A stretch of 64,000 nt of DNA from positions 1,379,530-1,443,529 of the forward strand of contig CM029367.1 in NCBI GenBank assembly GCA_017165825.1. Reading direction: 5' to 3'. Position numbers and translations under genes: made by a program. This document shows, piece by piece, positions 23,086 through 34,439 of the stretch. The stretch is from Hepsetus odoe. Its lineage: Eukaryota; Chordata; Actinopteri; Characiformes; Hepsetidae. The number at the start of each line of letters is the position of its first letter. The first letter of the stretch is position 1. The notes beneath the pieces were generated by a model that had not been told where the DNA came from, did no database searches, and saw nothing but the letters and a program-made list of their open reading frames with translations.

Positions 23086-23152
<67 letters not shown>
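23083..23152. repeat. (GT)n microsatellite
   Basis: GT run of about 33 units with a TTT interruption near the left end. Unremarkable sequence follows to 24,100. Confidence 0.95.
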
Positions 23153-23153
<1 letters not shown>

Positions 23154-24109
23154 TAAATGTCCATCATTGACAGCAGTGACAGCTGATTAATCCCCTCATT
23201 ACTTCCTGTGAGTCTCCAGTTCGGTAATCACCTCGCAGGTCCCGAGGCTAATCCGTCGCTCCGTCAGCCCGAGCTCGCGGGGACACCAGTGACAGCCAGA
23301 CGGCGACAGAATGACAGGACAGATGTAGGAAGTTGCTACTTTTTTTTGGATCTTTGAAACTTGGTTTCTAATCCAGTTCCACCCGCTCCTTCCTTTCAGA
23401 CTCCCTGCACCTGTCGTGTCCCGTTAGCGTCACCTTGAATAGACAACTAGAAGGCCTATTTGTTTTCATGTGTAACTCGCACACACACACACACACACAT
23501 AATTGTCCCTTAAAGGGAAATCCTTTTAGTCGGGACAGTCTGGGTTCGACCCTGCGGCTCTGCCGGCAGCGACTGCATCTCTGATGAGTGCCGACTGAGT
23601 GTGTTCGGGTGGGAGAGGGGGACAGAGTTGTCCATGCACGGATGGGACAGATGAGTCCTAGCTTTAATGAATCGTTCATGGCCCCGTGTGTCTCTACATA
23701 TATCCCAGAATGTTTTATGTTACTATTGGTAGACGGGTGGACACTGTAACCTTGAGTTTGGTGAAGAATCTTAAAGGTCTTGTCAATAAGCCAACGTCCA
23801 AATCTCCAGCTTTGTGCTGGGGAAACAAGACTAACGGCGGACTTAGCTGAAATCAATAAACACATCCTCATAACGCAAACCTCTTCGTTAAGGTGGCGCA
23901 TACCTGTGATTGTGGTTTCGGACACAGTGGGACTCACCGTGTAAAATAGGTCGGTGTTCATATGCGAGGACTTGGTTCTCCTGACGTTATAAAAACCGAT
24001 CCTAGATAAAGTTTTTGTAGCCGATTGTAAGTCATGCTTTGTCCTAAACCACATCCACAAGTCTGCTCCAGCTTACTTACTTCAGTAGTCATTGGGTGAC
24101 AGCTGGCTT

Positions 24110-24285
24110 CTAATGATGTGTTGGTCTAGTGGTAGGATGTTCGATCAAGAAGTTGCAGCACCACCTTCATCGGGTCCTTTAGCAAATCCTGAACCCCATG
24201 CTGCTCCCGGGAGACTGTCCCTGTAGTTAGGAAATGGAAGTTGCTCTGGAAGACCCGTCTGCTAAATGCAATGATCGACTACATC
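24110..24285 (+). mobile_element. Second SINE-like family, diverged copy
   Basis: A-box-like TGGTCTAGTGGTAGGA, then GGGAGACTGTCCCTGTAGTT and GTCTGCTAAATGCAATGA, parallel to the copy at 13.86 kb. It lies 160 bp upstream of the SOBP exon. Confidence 0.65.
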
Positions 24286-24448
24286 TGGGGAACAAATGTG
24301 TAACTAACTAATCCTTTTAACTATTCCAGTGAGTCAGACAAACCTTATCAGCACACATACACAGGCATAAAAACATTGAACTAATCAAATTTGAATTTTA
24401 ATGATGAATGTTTTTGATGCTAATCTGCATTATTTTTTGCGCATTCAG

Positions 24449-26494
24449 GTGTGTGACTGGTGCAAGCACATCCGCCACACTAAGGAGTACCTGGACTTTG
24501 GATCTGGCGAAAGACGTCTGCAGTTTTGCAGCGCAAAATGTCTTAACCAGTACAAGATGGACATCTTCTATAAAGAGACCCAGGCTGCCCTGCCGGCCGG
24601 CCTATGTAACCCTATTCATCCTGCTGGGGAGGGGAAGTCAGAGGGAAGCCCTGGAGTTCAGCTCCTCACCCCTGAGTCCTGGAGTGCTCCTTTGAGTGAA
24701 CTCCGAGCCCGCAAGGCCCCATCCCCAGGTGGTGCAACCACTGGGGTTGGACATCCAGGATCAACATCAGGATCCCCTTCAGAGCATGGAACCATGTGCT
24801 CATCTTCGTCGTCTTCATCGTCAGCAAAAATCTCCACACCGAGGTCGCACGAAAGTCCGACTCTGCCACCTCACCCACCCCCTGTGCCAGGACTCCACCC
24901 ACCACTTGGGGTGCCACCCGGCAGCCCTCCCATGGTGATGACACCCCGTGGTCCTATGCCACTTCCTCTCTTTATGGAGCACCAGATGATGCAGCAAATA
25001 CGCCCTCCGTTCCTTCGACCACCGGGCCCCAATAGCCCACTCCCCAACCCCATGATTCCTGGCATCGGCCCACCCCCTCCTCCTTCTCGGACCCTGGGGC
25101 CCCCCTCCAGCCCCATGCATAGACCCCTTCTCTCGCCCCACATCCATCCTTCCTCCACCCCTTCCCTGCCAGGTAACCCACCTGGTATGATGCCCCCTCA
25201 CCCTGCTGCGCACATGCCCGGGATACCCTTCCCTCCAGTTAATATCATGCCAGCTGGGCCCATTCCAGTGCCACCAATGATGAACTTTGGCATGCCCTCC
25301 CTTGCACCTCTGGTGCCCCCTCCCATGCTCTTGGTGCCATATCCTGTCATTGTGCCGTTACCGGTGCCAATTCCCATCCCTGTTCCCATCCCAGTTGGTC
25401 CAAAAGCATCAGGCGACCGTCCAGGGAATGATGGGATGCTTCCAGAGGTGTCTGGTGAGCGCAGCAACTCACAGGACTTGCCTTTTTCCCCAGACCCATC
25501 CAGAGGAGGCGAGAGTGGAGTTCATAAACAGGGTCCCTCAAGCTCAGACATGATCTCACCCAGAGCGTCTGGCCAGACTGAACGGGGAAGGACAAATATG
25601 GTGGATCTCGCTGTTAAAATGGAAAGCCCTGGAAGTGGGAGCTCCAATTTGTCAAATTCAGGATCTCCAACAGATGCACCAGCAAATGGAATAATCGATT
25701 TAACAACAAACCGTCGTTCAAGGCAACAGCTAGTCATCCAGCGAGCAGTCCCATGTGTACAAGTGAAGCCAGAGCCTGACATGAAACCGCTTACAGGTGA
25801 AGTTTCCCAACTGGGGTATTGTGAAGACAAGGGCAGGGACTTCAGCAGCACAGAGCCAATGGAGGACACAGAAAGCGAGGCTAACAGCCCACTGGACAAT
25901 GGGATACTGCCCTGTGCTGACCCATCCTTTTGTAGTGCCACGCCCCCACCATCTCAACCAATTACATGCAACCTTTCTGCCCCAACAACCAGCATCTCCA
26001 CAACAAAAACAGAGCCAGGAACCGCCACGCCTTGTAACGTGATTGTCAATGGGGGCTGCAGTAAACCGCCACTAGAGCCCATGGTCCGGACACCGCCACT
26101 TGAACAGCTTCCTCCCGTTGAACCGTGCCGCAGGACAACAACTATCTGTGACCAGACGGTGGAGGGAGAGGACCTAAAGGAGAACAGCTGCTCAGCCATT
26201 GAGAGGGACACAGCAAGTAAAAGAGCCCTATCTGAGCAGGCCGGTGGTCCTGGGGACACTGGAGATGAGAAGTCCCAAGAGGCAGAAGATGCAGCTTCTG
26301 ATGCAGACCATGCCTATGCGCTACCGCTTATGCCCAAACCCGGCTGTGTCATTCAGCCCGTTCCAAAACCAGCAGAGAAGACGTCGGGGATTCTGCCTTG
26401 CAGCCTGACTGCCCCTTTGGCGGCGGCGGGCGCAGCAGAGCTGGAACCCCCGCTGAAGAGGAGGTGCCTGCGCATCCGCAATCAGAACAAATGA
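24449..26494 (+). CDS. sobp: SOBP (sine oculis-binding protein / Jackson circler) large final coding exon
   Basis: SOBP is a nuclear protein with FCS-type zinc fingers, needed in mice for inner-ear patterning; it has been linked to SIX factors and carries SUMO-interacting motifs. This 2,046-nt exon starts after acceptor GCATTCAG at 24,448 and encodes 681 residues to the stop. It opens with the second FCS zinc finger (CDWCKH, then QFCSAKCLNQY), then a long Pro-rich region including VPIPIPVPIPV. Two SUMO-interacting candidates follow: MVDLA at about 25,600, which has Ala where family members have Thr, and IIDLT at about 25,690. The end PLKRRCLRIRNQNK matches the vertebrate C-terminus. The upstream exons, including the first FCS finger, are absent from the window. 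A plausible donor, GA|gtgaga, lies 5 nt after the stop, so the exon probably splices to a 3'UTR exon. Confidence 0.95.
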   Translation: MCDWCKHIRHTKEYLDFGSGERRLQFCSAKCLNQYKMDIFYKETQAALPAGLCNPIHPAGEGKSEGSPGVQLLTPESWSAPLSELRARKAPSPGGATTGVGHPGSTSGSPSEHGTMCSSSSSSSSAKISTPRSHESPTLPPHPPPVPGLHPPLGVPPGSPPMVMTPRGPMPLPLFMEHQMMQQIRPPFLRPPGPNSPLPNPMIPGIGPPPPPSRTLGPPSSPMHRPLLSPHIHPSSTPSLPGNPPGMMPPHPAAHMPGIPFPPVNIMPAGPIPVPPMMNFGMPSLAPLVPPPMLLVPYPVIVPLPVPIPIPVPIPVGPKASGDRPGNDGMLPEVSGERSNSQDLPFSPDPSRGGESGVHKQGPSSSDMISPRASGQTERGRTNMVDLAVKMESPGSGSSNLSNSGSPTDAPANGIIDLTTNRRSRQQLVIQRAVPCVQVKPEPDMKPLTGEVSQLGYCEDKGRDFSSTEPMEDTESEANSPLDNGILPCADPSFCSATPPPSQPITCNLSAPTTSISTTKTEPGTATPCNVIVNGGCSKPPLEPMVRTPPLEQLPPVEPCRRTTTICDQTVEGEDLKENSCSAIERDTASKRALSEQAGGPGDTGDEKSQEAEDAASDADHAYALPLMPKPGCVIQPVPKPAEKTSGILPCSLTAPLAAAGAAELEPPLKRRCLRIRNQNK

Positions 26495-28280
26495 AGAGTG
26501 AGAGGGTTTGCAGGTCAGTCGCTTATTTAGTAAAGTTCATCAGACATCTTTATTGGAACCTCCTCCCTTATGGGTCCACCGTGCAGTATAAAGTATAAAT
26601 AACTTCCCTCTACAAACAGTTTGTTCTAGCAGTCCTCAAGCTCTGCATAAGTAGTCAGGTTTTGAGCACAGAACGTTTTTGGCGGTAGCCTTGCTGTGCC
26701 AGACACACTTGATCATGCTTTATTGCCTTCTTAGTGTCGCTGTGGGGTCAAAAACTGCGTACCTTCCACATAATATCTGGTCCATAGCACCCATGTGGTC
26801 AGTTGTTGTCCCAGAATGTGCCATCTCTAATTAAACCCCTAAACACTCCAGTTAGGATAAGCTCAGTTGACTGCTTTTCACAGGTCACTCAAGACAAGGT
26901 AACCAGTCAGAACAGACCTTATTCGTAGTCCGTCCTAACAAGACGCAACAAAAACTGTTGTAAAGAATCAAGAGAAGCTGGAAAAGGGCCATGTGACTTA
27001 TCTTTCTTTCATCCTTCCTTACAGATGCTTGCATCTCACCAAATGGACAAGCAGCCCAGCACTGCAGCAGATACACCTCCATCATCAACACACAAATACC
27101 CTTCTCTGCACACCCACACAACCTTCTGAGAGTCTCCACAACCACCGAGCTCTGACCCTTTTGAAGACGTTTTCTCAATTTCCTGTCACCCCGTATCCCT
27201 ACATCTTTGCTGAGGTGTCTCCCCCTACAGGACTGGTGGAGCGCTGCAGTGCTGAGGACTGTAATTTACATAAATAGTTGCAAGAGGGCCAAAATGTGGG
27301 TCTCCAGCCAAACAGCAAATCATACAGAGGTCCACTTGACTTGCCAATCAACAGTGCCCACAAATGACAGCCAGGACTGGCTCCTGCACAGGCTCCCGGT
27401 GGGACGAGCCTCAAACACAACCCCCAATCAAGCAAAGATGTGCCCGTTAATGAAAAACAGGACAAGTTTGGGATTTTTTGTGTGTGTCAGTGTTCAGACA
27501 AGTGCAAGAGAACTATAAAGTGTTCTCAGGCGGAACCAAACCGAAGATCCATAGAGTGCCAAGAAAGGAATGGAAAAAAATAAGCCACTCTGGTCTCTCC
27601 TCATCATCACGTCTGGTTTTTTCTTGTCTTGTCTTTGGCACCACCAGCAGAAGTCCTTCTTTGCATCTTTACGAGTATGGTAAAGAAGGAAAACTCCTAG
27701 ACAGACTGAAATTATCGAAAGAAACAATGGAGAGCAGTGTTTATGGACTGTGTTGCTGGGACTCAGCAACTTTGGTGGTGTCCGAATGGACAGATGTGCA
27801 ATGGAAAACTCACTGACTTGAGGACGACAGGGTAGAGAAAACGCATGACTTTAGCCAGGACTGTCGAAACAATCGCCCGCTGTGCCACTGTTGGCCTGAG
27901 GGAACGCCCGGTCCTTCCTCCAACCTAAAGCCAGAGATCTGAACAGCTACTGCACATGTCAATCACTGGTTCACAGTATTAGCATGCAAAGAGATTTTAC
28001 ACCATTACACTTCACACCAACACGAAGGTCTTCACAGTTACATGACATTAGCATTAACCAAACCAAGAAGGAATCCTCGGCCTCGAGGTCTGATTAGTCA
28101 GTCATGTTGGTTAAAAGGCCCATGTCTTGTTAGACTCACTTGTGATTTATGTGGATATTGTTTTAAAAAGGTCCCGTCCCTGCTAGCAATTTTTTTTTAA
28201 TCTGTGTTTTTGTGTCGTCACAAATGTCCTACTCAGCCTACTTCTGGTTTAGTGAAGATTCTCAGTCTGGGTTCTTTCTG
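26495..28280 (+). other. SOBP 3' flank, downstream intron or 3'UTR
   Basis: Unique-looking sequence with no recognisable exon or element. If the GA|gtgaga site after the stop is used, this is the start of the last intron; otherwise it is 3'UTR. Confidence 0.5.
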
Positions 28281-28289
28281 AGTTGACAT

Positions 28290-28535
28290 TTCCTGTGTTG
28301 GTGTCCTCCAGGAGCTCCGGTTTACTCCCATCGTTCGAAGACATGCACGTCATGTGGACTGGAGATGCTAAATTGTCACTTTAGGTGTACCTGTGTGTTT
28401 GACTGTGTGTTTGTCGTTTCTCTGACTTTTGTCGTCTGGATGTCAGGAAAGTCTCCAGGACCCCCATGGCCCTGGTTAGGAACAGTGGTTCAGATAAAGG
28501 ATGGATGGATGGATGGATGGATGGATGGAACAATG
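28290..28535 (+). mobile_element. L2-like LINE 3' tail ending in (GGAT)n
   Basis: GTGTCCTCCAGGAGCTCCGG, GAAGACATGCACGTCATGTG, TAAATTGTC and the GGATGGATGGATGG end follow the classic 3' end of fish L2-like elements. Confidence 0.75.
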
Positions 28536-28806
28536 GTTCTTATGGAAATAGGCTACAATCATTGAACCTCAAGGAAAAGATCAGGTACTACAGGCTTGGG
28601 TGAACCTAAAGAGCCTTTTGCTGTATGAATGCCAGGAGAGGCTCCAGGACAACCATGGCCCTGGTTAGGATACGTGGATCAGATACAAGATGGAAGGATG
28701 GATGGAAGGATAGAACGATGGTTCTTATGGAAATAGACTACAATCATTGTTTGGACCTCAAGGAAAAGTTCAGATACCACAGGGCTGGAGGAACCTAAAG
28801 AGCCAA
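28441..28806. repeat. Tandem duplication of ~185 bp including the LINE tail
   Basis: CATGGCCCTGGTTAGGA is at 28,466 and 28,656; ATGGTTCTTATGGAAATAG is at 28,533 and 28,718; AACCTAAAGAGCC is at 28,604 and 28,791. A two-copy direct repeat. Confidence 0.85.
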
Positions 28807-29394
28807 AGCTAAAGAGCTGAGCAGCAACGTTAAAAATACACTACGCAAGCTCTCTCCCGAAGAGACCGGCGGGTGTAACTCGAAGCCTGATGTGTGTGAG
28901 AGTGAGTGTCTTGCCAGCAAAACCTGAAGCACTTTGTAGCGTTTTGTTTTCCGAAATTCATTACGAAAGAGTAACACAGGCTTCAGAAAGGAGGGGTGCA
29001 TGTGAGAACTTGCTGGGGAAAACGTAAAACTCGTATCCGAAAGCGACAGGGCGGCTCCCTAATGGCCTCTCTCCTCCGGCTGCTCGGCCAGACCCTCCGT
29101 CCCCCGAGTCTCAGATTCACCCGAGCGCCTGATTTCCTGAAAACTGAAAACGGCTTTGGTGTTCCAGATGGCTTTTTTCCCCACCTCTCCTCTCTTTTCG
29201 CAGCTCGATATTTTCTCCTCTGATTTCCATGTTTGGCTCAATCTGTCTGACCGTAATCTCCCCCCTGCCTTTTACCTCCCCTTTATCTTTTTCTTCTCCT
29301 GTTTTTCGAAAACCTCACCCTCTTTCCTCCTACACTGGAGAGTGTGCATCAGCCAAAAGTTCAGGGAAACCTTACTTTTCTGAGTAACCGTCGC

Positions 29395-29515
29395 TGCTCC
29401 CCGGATATGTCTGCCCCCTGCTGGACGGTGTGTGTGTGTGGGTTAGACACTAAAGATGTATTTTGTTGTGGCTGTTTGTGTGTTCACAATGAGAAGTCGT
29501 CACTTTCACTTCACC
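29395..29515 (+). mobile_element. tRNA-derived SINE, 3' half, forward
   Basis: CCCCTGCTGGACGGTGTGTG, then the GTCACTTTCACTTCAC tail; head absent. Confidence 0.8.
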
Positions 29516-30017
29516 CTCCCCACTTTGTACGATGAAAAAACCACCTGAAAGGTTGGAGTGCTGACGTCCCAAAAACCGCGTGTCCTTTGATGGGACTTTC
29601 ATCGGTTGTCCCTCCTTAAGCTGCTTCAAACGGCAAGATCTAAACATCTTTCCATTTCATGAGTTAAACTGCAAAGTAAACAGTCACATTTATAATATAA
29701 ACATTTAGAAAAGCTTGCCGTTCCTGAACCTGATGGGGAGTGTAGTCTTACTGCTCTGTTTTTTGAAGGCAGCCCACGCTCCTCAGCACACTCAGATCAC
29801 TTTCGCGACGGCAGGCTTATATTTCTCTTTCCCATTCGTTCCGACGGGGCTGACAGAGCCTGCTGACCCACCGTCTCGCCAAAAGAAGACATGCTGGGAA
29901 AGTGATCGCCAACACACACACACACACCATCACACTCACTTTGTGTGTTCGGCGTACAAGTGCGCACTCTGTTGGGCTTTTCTGTCTCAGTTAAACTCTG
30001 TTAAAGCACGACCAGGT

Positions 30018-30125
30018 GTGTCCTGTAATGGACTGGCGACCTGTCCCGGGTGTTTCTCCAGCTTTCGCCCTTTGAGTGCCTCCCGCCATGATCTGGATAA
30101 CGGAGAACGGACGGGTGGCTTAGAA
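30018..30125 (+). mobile_element. L2-like LINE fragment
   Basis: AATGGACTGGCGACCTGTCC, then TTTCTCCAGCTTTCGCCC and GGATAACGGAGAACGG, as in fish L2-like 3' regions. It lies inside an open frame at 29.7-30.2 kb and helps discount that frame. Confidence 0.75.
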
Positions 30126-30251
30126 CCGGACCTGCAAGGCCATAATTACTTATGCTTATTTATACAACCGTAAATACGTTCCCAAAAAGTCCATCAACAA
30201 CCCTCAAGCAGCTTTTGTTTAGGATGCAGGCACCCGAAGGCCCGTCTTGCA

Positions 30252-30376
30252 TTCGAAGCCGGGGGAGCAGTGTTGGGGATGGTACCTTGCTCAAGGGTAC
30301 CTCGGGGTAACCTACTGGTCCGGGACTCCCATGACCCTCCGATCACCCTAGCCCTTAACCACTAGGCCACCCCTGT
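30252..30376 (-). mobile_element. tRNA-derived SINE, head half
   Basis: GGGGGAGCAGTGTTGGGGAT, GGTACCTTGCTCAAGGGTAC and the head CCACTAGGCCACCCCTG. The tail half is missing. Confidence 0.8.
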
Positions 30377-31134
30377 TGATCTTGACAGGAGATGACGGTC
30401 TGCAGATGATCAGATGCGGCAAAAACGCAGGAACGTTCCTAGAAGCATCAATCAGCCCGGCCCGTTCACTCGATCAGCCAATTTCCCCTTTCCATTGACA
30501 AGCACACCCAAACACTTCACCCCGTCTCCGATAACACCGAAGTCTCTGAGAACCTGAAATATCACTTTTATGACCAACTGTGTGTGTGTGACCTTGCCGT
30601 TGTAACTGGAGTCGGGCAGACTGGGCCGGACAGATATAGCACTGAAACTGAACGCTGTTGTAGTGTCTGCGGTTCCATACAGACAAGACAATGACACCAG
30701 CATAAAATGTGTGTGTGTGAGTGTTTTGGTGCAGATGCTGTCCCTGATTGTACGGTACGAGGAAAATGGAGTTTGGCATCAAGGAAAGGTCAACGGGCCA
30801 CCGCAGTAACAACCAGGCCGTAGGTGCGTTACCCAAGTACCTCCGTTTTTTGTACAGCCATGTTGTTCAGTAGCCCAGAATCCAACCCTGGATCAATCGT
30901 TTTATGGTAAACACGTCCCCAAAACATCTCGTACGCACTCAGACCTCCTCCAGCTCTACGGTGGAGCAGACCTCTGGGTGTGGTTTAGGACGCGGTATGA
31001 TTTAGAGCTGCTCCCAAGTCACCAGGTTTACACCAGGAGAGTGTGTTACATAAGAACCTGTTTAGTTCAACTACCAGAAACAATCCAGATTCTTGAGTCA
31101 CGTGACCCAACCTGCCTGCCATACCTTTAAGAGT

Positions 31135-31310
31135 GTCGTCAACAAGCTACCTTCTGATTGGCTGCCCTCATTCTAAAGGGTAGTTCTGAAACATCAGCCA
31201 GAATTGCGGTAGGCTGAGCGGGTGAGGTTTATGTGACATCACAAAAACAAATGAATATTTTTTGGTATTGCAGTAGTTTCTTTTCTGTCATATGGGCCCT
31301 TTAAGTCTGA
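31135..31310. mobile_element. Candidate small DNA element (GGGCCC terminus)
   Basis: ATGTGACATCACAAA and CATATGGGCCCTTTAAG match, in inverted order, sequence at 43.84-43.93 kb. Classification is tentative. Confidence 0.4.
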
Positions 31311-31691
31311 AGGCAGTGCCAAAGCAAGCCTCTCTTAAAAATAACGGCACCCTAAGGGTTCTTCGGAGCCACGCCATGGTAAAAAAAAAAAAAAAACCTA
31401 ACACATCAGTTCTCTTTCACGTTCGTTATCCACCACATGGCTCCAGTCTCGGGGGTGCACTCTCATTGTCACACCTTGGTCTGCAGGATAACGAGTGTTA
31501 GGACAGGGACACGGCTGCACAGCACCTCTGCGGATCCCACCACAAGGGGGGGACAAACTTGTGTTTGAGAGTTTCAGCACAAAAACATCCTGCCTGCCAA
31601 ATGAGGCAGGAGCCAAAAGGACGTCTTACTTTTCAGCTGCCAATGTGTCTCTCAGCCTAGAATTAAAAAGGAGCGGAGGAAGAAGCGCCAT

Positions 31692-31693
<2 letters not shown>

Positions 31694-31722
<29 letters not shown>

Positions 31723-31736
31723 CACACACACCACAC
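31694..31736. repeat. (CA)n microsatellite
   Basis: CA run with ACCAC interruptions. The stretch 31,310-32,290 otherwise has an A-run at 31,381 and a short GGTCC pentamer repeat at about 31,897-31,920. Confidence 0.9.
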
Positions 31737-32293
31737 AGGCCCCCAAAAGCCATCACCAACTGCATGAAGGCCTTATTTATGCAAAGACAACGAGAAAAAC
31801 AAGCTTAAAAGGAGGAGACACAATTTGCTTATTCATAAAGCAGCCAGATGGACACCACTGCACCGTACTGAGTAATCAGGCCCCGTTCCATACGGTCCAG
31901 TCCGGTCCGGTCCGGTCCGTCCATAGTGGAACACCGTCCAATTCCCAACACACACAGAATTATGCAAAGACTGATTCTTACTCTTAACTGCACTCTTCAT
32001 TAGATGGACATGGGGGGTTCTTGGGGAGGTTGGGGGTTAGGGGTCAATCTGAATAAAAAAAGAAAAGAAAAACTGCGATTTGTAACATTTTAAACGTTAA
32101 AACTTTTCAAAGGTGAAAAGCTGCCTTAACTCTCGCTCATGTGCTCCAGCGCCTGCTGTGGAAAAAGGACAAAATCTCTTTGTAAAACATGCAAAAAAAA
32201 ACAAAACAAAAACAAAAAAAACAAACAAAAAAAAAGTCATGCTAGTGTTGATGTACATATGCTTTTTCTGTGACTTGGTATTTTGCATCATCT

Positions 32294-32294
<1 letters not shown>

Positions 32295-32346
<52 letters not shown>
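32295..32346. repeat. (CA)n microsatellite
   Basis: About 26 CA units, 150 bp upstream of the proposed SOBP terminal exon. Confidence 0.95.
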
Positions 32347-32350
<4 letters not shown>

Positions 32351-32495
32351 GTAAATGTGCCCCTGTCGTGATTTCTCTGTACTTGCAGAACATTTTATAG
32401 TATTATTTATTAACGACAAGTGTTTGCATTTGCAAATGTTGGAAGGTGGCGTTTGGAACAGGGTAGACGTTCACTCTTCTCTTTTCTAAATCCAG

Positions 32496-32672
32496 GAAGA
32501 GAAACGGCGAGAAGGACGACTAAAAGAAAAAAAAAGAAACTTGTCTTTTTATTATGAAATTGTTATAAAACTTGTTGCCAAGATTGCTTTAAAAAAATGT
32601 ACCATTTTTTTTGTCTTGTAACAGTATTTGTTTTACTCAGTGAACGGAATAAATAGAGGCACACACCCACCC
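32496..32672 (+). other. sobp: Probable SOBP terminal 3'UTR exon
   Basis: A strong acceptor (CTTCTCTTTTCTAAATCCAG) ends at 32,495. It is followed by a purine-rich stretch, then an AT-rich 3'UTR-like sequence with AATAAA at 32,648. The large SOBP exon ends with a stop codon 5 nt before a usable donor, which fits a last, non-coding exon here about 6 kb downstream. An alternative is the last coding exon of an unknown transcript: one frame reads KRNGEKDD then stop. The link to SOBP is inferred from position and strand, not from coding homology. Confidence 0.45.
32648..32653 (+). terminator. Candidate polyadenylation signal AATAAA
   Basis: Canonical hexamer about 150 nt into the proposed SOBP terminal exon. 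It is the best-placed one on the plus strand between SOBP and SLC66A3. Confidence 0.4.
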
Positions 32673-32789
32673 CTCCCTCTCTTCTTCATTTTTCTGGTAT
32701 GAGAGCATCAGATGAGATTCCATATTTTGCTTCTTCAAAACTGGAGAGATGAGACACAAGGAGCCAATAGTCACCAAAATCCTTTAAAA

Positions 32790-33550
32790 ACACAGCCAAT
32801 CCTCCTCCAGATCTTCATTAACATGGAAAAGACACATATCCTCCAAATTTAAGACTAGTTTTAGAACTAATTTTGCTTCTTAAGTTTAAAAGTGGAACTT
32901 TGAAGCCAGTATCTCTTCTCTAAAAGTCAATAGTCACCCAAATCCTTTAAAAAGACATCAAAACCTCCTCCAGATCTTCATTAAGGTGGAAGAGACCTGT
33001 AGACTGATCTGGGATCAGATTCATCCATAATTCGGACTCATTTTAGACCAAATTTCAGTTCCGCCTTTTTTTTTTCCCCCTTTTTTTGGAGCTACGAAGA
33101 TGTCTCTTTCTCCAGAAGTCAACAGTCACCCAAATGCTATAAACACTCAAACCTCCTACAGATCTTCATTAATGTGGAAAAGACTTGTTGACTGACCTGA
33201 GATCAGATTCCTTAATATTTAAGACTGGTTTTAGAATTCATTTTGCTTCTTAAATATAAAAGTGGAACTTTGAAGCCAATGTCTCTTCTAGAGAAGTCAA
33301 TAGTCGCCCAAATCCTGTAGACACACCCCCACAGACCTTCTCCAGATCTTCCTGAAGGTGGATCAGACTTGTGAGTGTGGTTTAGGACACAGCAGGACTT
33401 ACGGTCTCAACAAACATCAGCTAAACTAAACCCCATGACGGCTGTTCAGACTGATCTGAGATCAGATTCCTCCACATTTTAGACCAAATTTAGTTTCATT
33501 TTAAAAGTGGAGCTTTGAAGCCAATGTCTCTTCTCTAGAAGTCGATATGT
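32790..33550. repeat. Tandem ~160-190-bp repeat, about four units (family B)
   Basis: AGATCTTCATTA-type anchors end near 32,820, 32,983, 33,171 and 33,353. Each is followed by GGATCAGATTC, TTTTAGA, a GTGGAACTTTGAAGCC block and AGTCAATAGTCACCCAAATCC. Units differ by about 10-20%. Confidence 0.85.
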
Positions 33551-33869
33551 CAGTGACTGAAGAAAAGAAGGTGTTTTAAAACATTACATTTTGTCACAAA
33601 AGTTTCAAACATAAAATAATATTCTAAAAATATACATTTGGGCATTCTGATTATTAAAAAAAGCCAGAAGTGAGCAAGAACAGGGAGAAATACTTTGTTT
33701 TTAAGGCAGTATCTATAATTATAGACACATCCTCCGATTAAAGCAAATTAAATTTAAATAAATCCTTTAGTGACGTCTTTAAACCCTGACTTACTGGTGA
33801 CACTTTACAGCCTGACCTTAAACCCTGGCTAATTTAAACCCAATTATTGAACTGATTGGCCTTCAGGAT

Positions 33870-34015
33870 GACTTCATCCAACATCCAGCATCAGCCCCTT
33901 ACAGCCATGTTCCAACATCTGGGCCTTCCCAGGAGGAGAGGAGATACTAAACACCTTCCCCCGTTTATACCTTTGGTACTGTGTCCTCAAACTTTTGGCC
34001 ACGCAGCGATTGGTT
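33870..34015. repeat. Single unit of the 'AACTTTTGGCCA' repeat
   Basis: ACAGCCATGTTCCAACATCTGGGCC, described by its core CATGTTCCAACATCTGGGCC, then a CTCAAACTTTTGGCCACG end. It matches the units in SLC66A3 intron 1. Confidence 0.75.
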
Positions 34016-34439
34016 CACACATTTTGCGCGCCATTTTGGCTCAAACAGGTCGTGATGTGTGCGGAAGTGAATGACTTCGTTTTTAACCCCAAATCCCAAT
34101 AAGCCACACCTCCGCGCTCTGATTGGCTGTCCCGTCTGTTACGCGTACGAGCAGCTAGAGAGCCAATCGGTGCGCAAGTAGATCCTCTTTTAAAACTTGC
34201 CTTAATTTGGAAGAATTGAGCAAATAAAAAATTCAGTAACATGTAAATAAAATTAAATGGGCGTTAGGGAAAGTGTGCCGGTTTGTTTTGATACAAAAAC
34301 ACTAGCTTTTACGGTTGCAATCACTATTTTTAATCATTTAAAAATAAATAAGCATTTATATTTATATATATTTAGATGTAAAATCTAATTTAAAAAAAAG
34401 TCAAAATAAAAAGGCAGTTTGTTCTACGTATGTCGGTGG

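Noticed and set aside
23368..24060. 230-codon minus-strand ORF
   Set aside because: Contains a CA-repeat translation (VCVCVCV), no recognisable domain, no splice context. Kept as possible only if RNA support appears.
29715..30173. 152-codon ORF with a signal-peptide-like start
   Set aside because: Its second half is a CA repeat and an L2-like fragment, so the frame is fortuitous.
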